Of a stretch of 6,009 nucleotides of DNA, positions 1 through 4,677 are shown one piece after another; position 1 is the stretch's first letter, and every line of letters starts with the position of its first letter. The notes beneath the pieces are model-generated. The model was not told the DNA's origin, did not search any database, and saw only the letters and a list, made by a program, of their open reading frames with translations. The position numbers were made by a program, and so were the translations under genes. The DNA is from Euryarchaeota archaeon Ods04 (GTDB lineage: Archaea; Halobacteriota; Halobacteria; Halobacteriales; Halorutilaceae), in assembly GCA_028751055.1 (NCBI GenBank), contig JAQZDD010000071.1, positions 1 through 6,009 of the forward strand, in the 5' to 3' direction.

Positions 1-689
1 CGCGACATGACGCCGTCCATGCTGTTACGCGTCGGCGTGTCGAAGCCCAAGAGCGACGCCGTACGGTCGCGGTCGACCTCGAACGACGTACCCGCGAAGG
101 CGGCACTCCCGAGCGGGCATTCGTTGACGCGCGCGTAAGCGTCGACGAGGCGCGAGAAGTCGCGTTCAAGCGCGGCGTCGTACGAAAGCAGATGGTGCCC
201 AACGGTCGTCGGTTGGGCGCGCTGTAGATGCGTGTATCCCGACACCAGCCAGCCGTCGGTCTCTTCGGCACGTTCGACGAGCGCGGAACGGAGAGCGAGA
301 ACGTCGCTCATCGCGCCCAAGAGTTCTTCGCGCAGAGCGACGCGGATGCACGTCGCAACCTCGTCGTTACGCGACCTCGCTGTGTGAAGCCTACCGCCCA
401 CGTCCTCACCAACGCGTTCGACAACGGCGGCTTCTATCGCCGGATGCACGTCCTCGTGCGAACCGTCGAGCGCGTCGAACCCGTCTTCCTCCACCTCGTC
501 GAGCGCGCCGAGTATCGCGCCTGCGTCTTCGTGCGAGACGATATCCTGTTCGGCAAGCATGACGACGTGCGCACGCCCAACGTCGATATCCGCTTCGAAT
601 ATACGGCTGTCGGACGCGAACGACGAGAGAAAAACGTCGACCTCGTCGTCGGTCGCACCCAGCCTTCCGCGTCTGAGTATGTCGGTCAT
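1..689 (-). CDS. argH: Argininosuccinate lyase, N-terminal half (partial, runs off left edge)
   Basis: Cleaves argininosuccinate to arginine and fumarate, the last step of arginine synthesis; cytosolic homotetramer of the fumarase/aspartase superfamily. I read 229 residues on the minus strand starting MTDILRRGRLG. Family landmarks follow in order: AEQDIV (46-51), EDVHPAIE (79-86), GGRLHTARSRNDEVAT (98-113, the substrate-binding RSRND block), GYTHLQRAQP (151-160, with the Thr-His pair of the active site), PLGSAAFAGTSFEVDR (192-207) and TRNSMDGV (220-227). The C-terminal half, with the flexible serine loop usually reading GSS.MPQKKNP, lies beyond base 1; the family is normally about 450-500 aa. 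The ATG at 687-689 places RRGR at the usual distance from the N-terminus. An in-frame ATG at 750-752 would add 21 residues. A weak TATA-like CTTAT (712-716) sits about 26 nt upstream, compatible with a leaderless message. No argG is visible upstream, although the two are often adjacent in archaea. Confidence 0.95.
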   Translation of the reverse strand, partial: MTDILRRGRLGATDDEVDVFLSSFASDSRIFEADIDVGRAHVVMLAEQDIVSHEDAGAILGALDEVEEDGFDALDGSHEDVHPAIEAAVVERVGEDVGGRLHTARSRNDEVATCIRVALREELLGAMSDVLALRSALVERAEETDGWLVSGYTHLQRAQPTTVGHHLLSYDAALERDFSRLVDAYARVNECPLGSAAFAGTSFEVDRDRTASLLGFDTPTRNSMDGVMS

Positions 690-902
690 GCTTGACGGTT
701 CGGTTCCGCGCGCATAAGAGTACCGTCGTGTCGGAAGGTAGTCCCGAAGCATCTTCTTGAGGAGTGCTGTTTCGTAGATGCCGACAGGTCTTAACCGCGA
801 CTCAGTCTTGTGGAGGCGGTCGAATCCGCCGCAGTTCCTCCGACCGTACCGGCGTCAGAACAGACCGGAACTACGATTTGGCGCGCACACGAAGGCGTAC
901 CG
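690..902. other. Divergent intergenic region between argH and the small membrane gene
   Basis: No gene is supported here. The argH frame stays open upstream to a stop at 855-857, and the plus-strand frame of the next gene is open back to a GTG at 810, so some N-terminal coding cannot be excluded on either side. It contains a GGTTAAGACC element (787-796, read on the minus strand) that could serve as a TATA box. It also contains a plus-strand hairpin: GGCGG (815-819) pairs with CCGCC (826-830), and GGAGG (812-816) can alternatively pair with CCTCC (837-841). Nothing else stands out. Confidence 0.4.
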
Positions 903-1118
903 ATGACCGACGAAGCCGGCGGAGCCGACGATGACTACCCTCTCACGGTACGCGCAATCGCCGCTGTTGACGAACTCGACGGCATGTACCAGCTTCTCAT
1001 CTTGTTCTCGGTCATCGCGGGCTTCGGCTCCATCGCTTTCGGCGCGTATATCTTCGGCTTGGTCTGGCTCGTCGGCGGTCCAGCTTTCGTCTTTGCGGTG
1101 CAACGGTGGGAAGACTGA
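903..1118 (+). CDS. Small membrane protein with two transmembrane segments, unknown function
   Basis: I do not recognise a family. The 71-residue product has an acidic, presumably soluble head (MTDEAGGADDDYPLTVRAIA, 1-20). Two glycine-rich hydrophobic stretches follow, about residues 29-50 and 52-66, then a short charged end QRWED, which fits a helical hairpin in the membrane. I chose the ATG at 903 because it gives a compact acidic start and has a weak purine stretch (GAAGG, 890-894) just upstream. A GTG at 810 in the same frame would make a 102-residue protein whose added segment is Pro/Ala/Glu-rich and shows no family signal. Third codon positions are mostly G or C, as expected for real coding here, and the opposite frame gives an unnaturally charged, Met-poor product. 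It converges on the minus-strand membrane gene with only 8 bp between stops. It could be a halophile-specific small protein or a subunit of a larger complex. Confidence 0.6.
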   Translation: MTDEAGGADDDYPLTVRAIAAVDELDGMYQLLILFSVIAGFGSIAFGAYIFGLVWLVGGPAFVFAVQRWED

Positions 1119-1126
1119 ACTCTGTC

Positions 1127-1714
1127 TTAGTCGGAGTCCGAACGTGATATATACGCCGCTAAGTAGACGACGGAGAAACCAAGGACGAAGGTCGTAGCCG
1201 AAAGGTACGCGACCGGTAGGGAAAGAGTCGCCTCGCCGCTGTACGGCGTTATGCCACGGTCACCGAGCGATTCGATGAAGTCCACCCCTAAGAAACCCGA
1301 CGCAGCGGCACCGAGCGCGATAAAGACGAGCGGTGCACCCCAGCCGAACGCGAACCAGCCGAATATGCCTTCCATGCCGGCGAGCCTCCAAGCCTTGTCG
1401 CGCGAGGCGTCGGCGGTATCTTGGCTAACCACCGAAATCCAGACGAGTCCCGGCACTGACGCTAGGACGAGAGTCACACCGAGGAACGCCATCCCTGCGA
1501 GCGTCAGAGGCGTAGAAAGCGGGGTTCCGTCGAGGTACGTCTCGACAACTCTGTCCGGCAGGAGGAGAAGAACGGGCGCGGTGAGCGACGCGGCGAGAAG
1601 GACGTAACCGCACCATCTTAGCTTTCTCTCTGCCGAGTATATGTTCATAATACCCGACCTCGACCGCACGATGTCGTACTCGGTCGCCTCTATGTTTTTT
1701 TCTTCTTCTGGCAT
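1127..1714 (-). CDS. Four-helix integral membrane protein, unknown function
   Basis: The product is 195 residues when started at the ATG at 1712-1714. An acidic head (MPEEEKNIEATEYDIV) and a basic patch (AERKLR, 28-33) precede four hydrophobic helices at about 35-52, 70-96, 117-142 and 164-188, and a short SDSD tail follows. Between helices 2 and 3 lies a charged loop (DTADASRDKAWR, 99-110); between 3 and 4 a longer loop contains DRGITPYSGEA (152-162). No motif lets me assign a transporter, enzyme or sensor role. Start choice is open: GTG at 1748-1750 adds 12 residues, and an internal ATG at 1646-1648 has the best ribosome-binding match (GAGGT, 8 nt upstream) but would remove the acidic head. 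A TATA-like CGAAACTTAG (1731-1740) lies just upstream of the chosen ATG. It follows halorhodopsin in the same orientation, about 100 bp apart with no T-run between, so read-through from the opsin message is possible. An A7 run sits in codons 5-7. Confidence 0.72.
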   Translation of the reverse strand: MPEEEKNIEATEYDIVRSRSGIMNIYSAERKLRWCGYVLLAASLTAPVLLLLPDRVVETYLDGTPLSTPLTLAGMAFLGVTLVLASVPGLVWISVVSQDTADASRDKAWRLAGMEGIFGWFAFGWGAPLVFIALGAAASGFLGVDFIESLGDRGITPYSGEATLSLPVAYLSATTFVLGFSVVYLAAYISRSDSD

Positions 1715-1815
1715 AGGAAACGGGTATGTGCTAAGTTTCGTCCACGTCACTTTCTTTTCTTCGGTCGTCTCTTCTCGCCTCCATGCCGGAGAGACAGGAT
1801 AGCGTCAAGACCGGC

Positions 1816-2718
1816 TCAGTCGTCGGCGGGCGTGCTCGTGCCCGTGGACGACAGGTTGGGCGCGCCCCAGTCCTCGCCAGCCGTCACTTCGTCGGGTTCG
1901 TCTATGACGTAAAGCACGACGAGGAACGTGAAGACGTACTTGGCGATTATGTCGAAGATGCTGTAACCCCACGACGTAATGGCGACATCTCTAATGAGCG
2001 CGAGACCTTCGTTACCTACAGCCCACCATATCGTGTAACCGAACCACAAGACGACGGTCAGTATCTTCAGCTTGTTGAAGATATCGACCGTTCCCGTCCG
2101 TTCGGCGTCCTTGGGCCACTCGACCATCAGTATGTAGACGACGACCAGGAACCACGCGACACCGAGGAAGTACCAGAACCAACGGAAGAGGTAGCTCGAT
2201 GTCGTGAGTGCCGCCGCCAGTCCAGCAAGCATTATGCCGATGTCGAAGACTATCGCCGTGAATATCTTCGTGAAGTTCGAGCCTGCGATAAGCCCTACGG
2301 CGAGCAGTATGAACGGCGTCGACAGAGTCCACGTCAGGTAACGACCCCACAGGCTTATCGTACCTTCGACCTCGGTGCCGTCAGCGAGCGTCGTCACATG
2401 ACCTTCCATCGCGTGTCCCGACGGCATCTCAAGTATGCTTATCGTCATGCCGGTAAACAGTCCTGTGTAACTCGATATTGAGACGACCGATATCATCATA
2501 CACGACACGACGATTAGCTTCGAACGCGGGTCGGTCAGTTTTCTCGCCACGACTGCGATGGCTATTATCGTCAGACCCGCGAGAAGGATGTTCACATACA
2601 TCGACGAAGCCAGCAACTGATCCTGCCATATCGTCTCCTTCATCATCTCCTGCGACACTTCTGCTGTCTGTGCCGGTGCGTACTGTGCTAACGAACTTAC
2701 CTCCTCCGTCCCTGTCAT
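1816..2718 (-). CDS. hop: Halorhodopsin, light-driven inward chloride pump (variant retinal pocket)
   Basis: Seven-helix retinal protein that moves chloride into the cell on absorbing light. With the start at the ATG 2716-2718 (300 aa), the N-terminus MTGTEE parallels Natronomonas MTET, and the end reads TPADD in both. Helix C reads GRYLTWTLSTPFILLA. It gives Arg126, Thr129 where bacteriorhodopsin has Asp85, Ser133 at Thr89, and Ala140 at Asp96: the TSA signature of chloride pumps. The Schiff-base Lys260 and Asp256 lie in helix G (SWGYSIFDIIAKYVF). The B-C loop keeps the halorhodopsin LEMP.GHA.EG block. Helices are at roughly 38-60, 68-92, 125-146, 152-172, 177-200, 214-235 and 248-271. Several pocket residues differ: Thr229 for the helix-F Pro, Ile162 for Met118, Gly186 for Ser141, Ala165 for Thr121 (bacteriorhodopsin numbering). 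An ATG five codons upstream (2733) is less likely because the TATA box places transcription start downstream of it. No retinal-synthesis or opsin-regulator gene is in the window. Confidence 0.95.
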   Translation of the reverse strand: MTGTEEVSSLAQYAPAQTAEVSQEMMKETIWQDQLLASSMYVNILLAGLTIIAIAVVARKLTDPRSKLIVVSCMMISVVSISSYTGLFTGMTISILEMPSGHAMEGHVTTLADGTEVEGTISLWGRYLTWTLSTPFILLAVGLIAGSNFTKIFTAIVFDIGIMLAGLAAALTTSSYLFRWFWYFLGVAWFLVVVYILMVEWPKDAERTGTVDIFNKLKILTVVLWFGYTIWWAVGNEGLALIRDVAITSWGYSIFDIIAKYVFTFLVVLYVIDEPDEVTAGEDWGAPNLSSTGTSTPADD

Positions 2719-2746
2719 GTTATCACATACCATGTTACATTTCCAG

Positions 2747-2756
2747 ATTAATAAAG
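2747..2756 (-). promoter_or_regulatory. TATA box of halorhodopsin promoter
   Basis: The minus strand reads CTTTATTAAT, a good archaeal TATA element. Its centre lies about 33 nt upstream of the ATG at 2718. With the usual 25-27 nt spacing, transcription would start near 2724-2726, giving a leader of only about 6-8 nt, as is common in haloarchaea and for opsin genes. This also argues against the upstream ATG at 2733. I could not recognise a bop-type activator site with confidence. Confidence 0.55.
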
Positions 2757-2848
2757 ATTATTCCTGAACGGAGAATCTAACGATAGCAGGATGTATACTT
2801 TTATTGGCAAGTTCTAAAGAAAACCCTACTTGGCACGTCTAAACGGTA

Positions 2849-2869
2849 ACCGAAGGGTGTTTATTCGGT
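2849..2869 (+). promoter_or_regulatory. tRNA-Gln promoter: BRE/TATA inside a short inverted repeat
   Basis: CGAAGGGTGTTTATTCGG contains a purine-rich BRE-like stretch and a TATA-like TTTATT (2860-2865). The TATA centre is about 26 nt before the tRNA 5' end at 2889, the expected archaeal spacing. A 6-bp inverted repeat (ACCGAA 2849-2854, TTCGGT 2864-2869) overlaps it. A second AT-rich element, ATATAA at 2876-2881, is too close to the tRNA to be its TATA box. Confidence 0.5.
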
Positions 2870-2888
2870 ACGCCCATATAACCGATTA

Positions 2889-2961
2889 AGCTCCGTGGTG
2901 TAGTGGTCAATCATAACGGCCTTTGGAGCCGTTGACGGCGGTTCGAATCCGCCCGGAGCTA
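2889..2961 (+). tRNA. tRNA-Gln (anticodon UUG)
   Basis: A full cloverleaf can be drawn. The acceptor AGCTCCG (2889-2895) pairs with CGGAGCT (2954-2960), with discriminator A at 2961. The D arm contains GTGTAGTGGTCAATCAT with a short stem. The anticodon stem ACGGC/GCCGT closes the loop CTTTGGA, giving anticodon TTG at 2923-2925 and decoding CAA (and CAG by wobble). The T arm GGCGG-TTCGAAT-CCGCC is at 2937-2953. There is no intron, no variable arm, and no encoded CCA. It is divergent from halorhodopsin. Its 3' end is the seed of the downstream repeat array, and no T-run appears until 3160, so the primary transcript probably carries a trailer of about 200 nt. Confidence 0.97.
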
Positions 2962-2994
2962 TACCGACGAGCGAAGTGAGGAGAGTATAGCTCC
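2955..2994 (+). repeat. Perfect 10-bp inverted repeat starting in the tRNA acceptor 3' strand
   Basis: GGAGCTATAC (2955-2964) and GTATAGCTCC (2985-2994) are exact reverse complements around a 20-nt loop (2965-2984) containing GAGCGAAGTGAGG. The left arm is the 3' acceptor strand and discriminator of tRNA-Gln plus three bases. In the pre-tRNA this hairpin would compete with the acceptor stem. Confidence 0.85.
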
Positions 2995-2996
2995 AA

Positions 2997-3043
2997 GGAT
3001 TCGGAGCAGGGAGCGACGTAAGGAGCGACCGAGGTTCGAATCC
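2997..3043 (+). repeat. 7-bp inverted repeat spanning to the second tRNA 3'-end copy
   Basis: GGATTCG (2997-3003) pairs with CGAATCC (3037-3043), the latter being the T-loop/T-stem part of the second tRNA 3'-end copy. The 33-nt loop holds GAGCGACGTAAGGAGCGAC, related to the loop of the preceding hairpin. The arm is short, so it is weaker than its neighbours. Confidence 0.5.
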
Positions 3044-3054
3044 GCTCGGGGCTA
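3022..3054 (+). repeat. Second, diverged copy of the tRNA-Gln 3' end
   Basis: Bases 3033-3054 match the last 22 bases of tRNA-Gln (2940-2961) at 20 of 22 positions: T arm from the second half of the stem, T loop, and acceptor 3' strand. The two changes are C to T at 3046 and A to G at 3050. With 11 further upstream bases (GGAGCGACCGA) it matches the third copy at 30 of 33. There is no anticodon arm, so this is a fragment and not a functional tRNA. Confidence 0.85.
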
Positions 3055-3090
3055 TCGTGCGCGACCGTAGGGAGCAAGAGATCGCCCCGA
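3046..3090 (+). repeat. 11-bp inverted repeat (one mismatch) following the second tRNA 3'-end copy
   Basis: TCGGGGCTATC (3046-3056) pairs with GATCGCCCCGA (3080-3090) with one mismatch, around a 23-nt loop with GACCGTAGGGAGCAAG. It repeats the plan of the hairpin after the tRNA: left arm equals tRNA 3' end plus a few bases. The A-to-G change in this copy is matched by T-to-C in its right arm. Confidence 0.75.
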
Positions 3091-3125
3091 CGGAGAGAAC
3101 CAGTGAACGGAGGTGCGTAAGCACC

Positions 3126-3158
3126 GGAGTGACCGAGGTTCGAATCCGCCCGGAGCTA
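3126..3158 (+). repeat. Third copy of the tRNA-Gln 3' end, perfect 22-bp match
   Basis: Bases 3137-3158 are identical to the last 22 bases of tRNA-Gln (2940-2961), 197 bp downstream. The 11 bases before it (GGAGTGACCGA) match the second copy, not the tRNA. Just upstream is a tight hairpin, GGTGC-gtaa-GCACC (3112-3125). A T-run follows immediately, so this copy sits where the original tRNA 3' end would have met its terminator. Confidence 0.9.
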
Positions 3159-3159
3159 C

Positions 3160-3164
3160 TTTTT
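3160..3164 (+). terminator. T-run terminating the tRNA-Gln transcript
   Basis: CTTTTTG right after the third tRNA 3'-end copy is the first run of more than two T on the plus strand downstream of the tRNA. Archaeal RNA polymerase stops at such U-runs, so it is the likely end of a pre-tRNA of about 275 nt that includes the whole repeat array. Confidence 0.5.
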
Positions 3165-3207
3165 GCGGATGAGAACCAAGGAGTGTAGCGAAGCGGAGGT
3201 AACTCAC

Positions 3208-3224
3208 AAAAGCTTCAGAAAAAA
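3208..3224 (-). terminator. T-rich terminator overlapping the end of the first symporter gene
   Basis: On the minus strand, T6 (3219-3224) encodes most of the last Phe-Phe codons just before the TGA at 3215-3217, and AGCTTTTGTG follows with T4 at 3208-3211. Two close U-runs of this kind fit archaeal intrinsic termination. The coding tail and terminator share the same bases. Confidence 0.5.
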
Positions 3225-4624
3225 TACGCTATAGGACTGACTCTCGTCGGTTCTTCTTGTAGCTGTCTTATTTCACCGACTAGGAAGTCAGCGAAGTCCT
3301 CGCGCAGAAACTCAGCGTAGTCCACAAAGCCAAGGTAGAGCGAGACGACCAAGACTACCACGACAGGGACACGTATAAGCCAGACCCATGTCGTACCCAT
3401 CCAGCCGAGGTCGCCGATACCCTTCTTCAGTTCCTCTATCGCTTTGTCGGTGCCGAGCCAAGCCACGAGTACCATCAAGAGAAGAGAGCCTGCTACGAGA
3501 AGTATTTCGGCGGCGAGTATGTCAAGAAGGTCTATGAAAACTAGGTTGTAGGTTACGGGGACGCCGAGTAAGAAGGCGACGAAGCCCACGCTTACAGCCG
3601 CCTTGAACCTTGAAACGTCCGCCTCGTCTATCAGGTAGGAGACAGCGACTTCGAGTATGCTTATCGCGCTCGAAAGAGCGGCAAGTGCGAGTATGCCGAA
3701 GAAGATAGCCCCCACGAGACTGCCGTACGGAAGGTCGGCGAACGCGCCTGCGAGGCTGACGAAGACTGTGCCCGCGCCCGAAACGGTAGACGGACCGTCG
3801 CTGACCGTGAACAGTATCGGGAGAACGATGAGTCCGGCTACGAACGCTATGAGCGTGTCGAGGGACACAACCATGCCTGCGTCCTTCGAGAGGTTTCTGT
3901 CCTCATCTATGTAAGACGAGTAGGTTATCATGACGCCCATGCCGAGCGAGAGCGTGAAGAAAGCCTGTCCCGCCGCCGCCGGAAGTACCAGATGCCAGTT
4001 GGATAACACGACCTCGGCGTCGGGGGTCAAGTAGTAGGCGTACGCCGCCGACGCGCCTTCGAGCGTGAACGCGTAGACAGCCAGACCGACCACGAGCACG
4101 ACGATGGACGGAACCATGACCTTGACAGCAAGCTCTATGCCCCTCTGCACCCCGAGTGCGACGATGGCGATGGCTACGGCTGCGAAGACGGCGTGGAAGA
4201 AAAGAGCATCGAGACCTGTCGATATCTCCACGAAGTACTCGGCGGGGTCTTCTGTGTACGCACCCGTGAAGCTGTCGAAGAAGTACCTCAGAACCCAGCC
4301 CGAGACGACGCTGTAGTAGGCGAAGATGACAAAGACCATGACGACGAATAGCCCGCCCACGTACATCCACGCGCCGCCACCGAACATCTTGAGCGCGCCT
4401 ACCGGGTTTCTGTTCGTCTTACGTCCGACCGAAAGCTCAACGAGCATCGCGGGAAAGCCGATGAGGATTACGAAGCAGAGATAGACGACGAGGAAGACCG
4501 CTCCGCCCTCCTCGCCGACCTGAAACGGAAACCTGCGTATATTGCCCAGCCCTACCGCGCTACCCACAGCAGCGAGTACGAAGCCGAGGCGTGTGTTCCA
4601 GCTTTCCCTGATTCGGTCGCCCAT
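3215..4624 (-). CDS. Sodium-coupled symporter, NSS/SNF (LeuT-type) family, copy A
   Basis: Imports a small organic solute, probably an amino acid, with Na+ across the cytoplasmic membrane. The 469 residues fit the usual 11-12-helix LeuT fold. TM1 holds GSAVGLGNIRRFPFQ (21-35), with the Na+-site Ala23, Val24 and Asn28 and gate Arg31. TM3 has Tyr104 (LeuT Tyr108). The unwound TM6 reads GQAFFTLSLGMG (219-230). TM8 has ALSSAISILE (316-325), giving Ser318/Ser319 for the Na2 site. TM10 has Asp368, partner of the gate Arg, followed by the family-typical GTDKAIEELKKG (391-402). TM7 carries Asp256 at LeuT Asn286 and Ala260 at Glu290, a pattern I associate with chloride-independent members. Odd: Arg30 where most relatives, including copy B, have Trp, and a tail about 19 residues longer than copy B. 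The ATG at 4622-4624 fits a leaderless start about 28 nt from a TATA box. Substrate cannot be read from the sequence. Confidence 0.95.
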   Translation of the reverse strand: MGDRIRESWNTRLGFVLAAVGSAVGLGNIRRFPFQVGEEGGAVFLVVYLCFVILIGFPAMLVELSVGRKTNRNPVGALKMFGGGAWMYVGGLFVVMVFVIFAYYSVVSGWVLRYFFDSFTGAYTEDPAEYFVEISTGLDALFFHAVFAAVAIAIVALGVQRGIELAVKVMVPSIVVLVVGLAVYAFTLEGASAAYAYYLTPDAEVVLSNWHLVLPAAAGQAFFTLSLGMGVMITYSSYIDEDRNLSKDAGMVVSLDTLIAFVAGLIVLPILFTVSDGPSTVSGAGTVFVSLAGAFADLPYGSLVGAIFFGILALAALSSAISILEVAVSYLIDEADVSRFKAAVSVGFVAFLLGVPVTYNLVFIDLLDILAAEILLVAGSLLLMVLVAWLGTDKAIEELKKGIGDLGWMGTTWVWLIRVPVVVVLVVSLYLGFVDYAEFLREDFADFLVGEIRQLQEEPTRVSPIAYFF

Positions 4625-4649
4625 CCGAACCTACGTTTGTAGCTACCCG

Positions 4650-4660
4650 TTATAGCTTTG
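4650..4660 (-). promoter_or_regulatory. TATA box and BRE for symporter copy A (leaderless)
   Basis: The minus strand reads CAAAGCTATAA in the 53-bp gap between the two symporter genes. CTATAA (4650-4655) is centred about 28 nt before the ATG at 4624, the distance expected if transcription starts at or within 2-3 nt of the start codon. Copy A can therefore be transcribed on its own as well as by read-through from copy B. Confidence 0.6.
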
Positions 4661-4677
4661 CTGTCCCGTTCGTCGAG

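Noticed and set aside
228..695. Plus-strand 155-aa reading opposite argH
   Set aside because: Antisense shadow; the minus strand carries unmistakable argininosuccinate lyase motifs through the same bases.
1785..1815. GCCGG/CCGGC inverted repeat after halorhodopsin as a terminator
   Set aside because: The stem is only 5 bp, with a long loop and no T-run on the minus strand; termination there is not supported.
1783..2481. Plus-strand 232-aa reading opposite halorhodopsin
   Set aside because: It is the shadow of the halorhodopsin coding strand: highly charged, no domain, while the minus strand is a clear opsin.
2989..3053. A second, degenerate tRNA from AGCTCC (2989) to CGGGGCT (3053)
   Set aside because: The ends can pair, but no D arm or anticodon arm can be drawn, and AGCTCC is fully explained as the right arm of the perfect inverted repeat 2955-2994.
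2861..3124. Minus-strand 87-aa reading with GFEPP motifs
   Set aside because: The GFEP/GGFEPPS text is the antisense translation of tRNA T arms, a well-known spurious protein signature; here it covers tRNA-Gln and its 3'-end copies.
2955..3205. CRISPR array
   Set aside because: Repeat spacing is near 100 bp, copies are tRNA 3' ends, and there are no uniform repeats with unique spacers.
3667..3680. Perfect hairpin CGCTC-GAAA-GAGCG present in both symporters
   Set aside because: It falls in the TM8 binding-site codons (Leu-Ser-Ser-Ala) that are constrained by protein function, so the palindrome is probably incidental.
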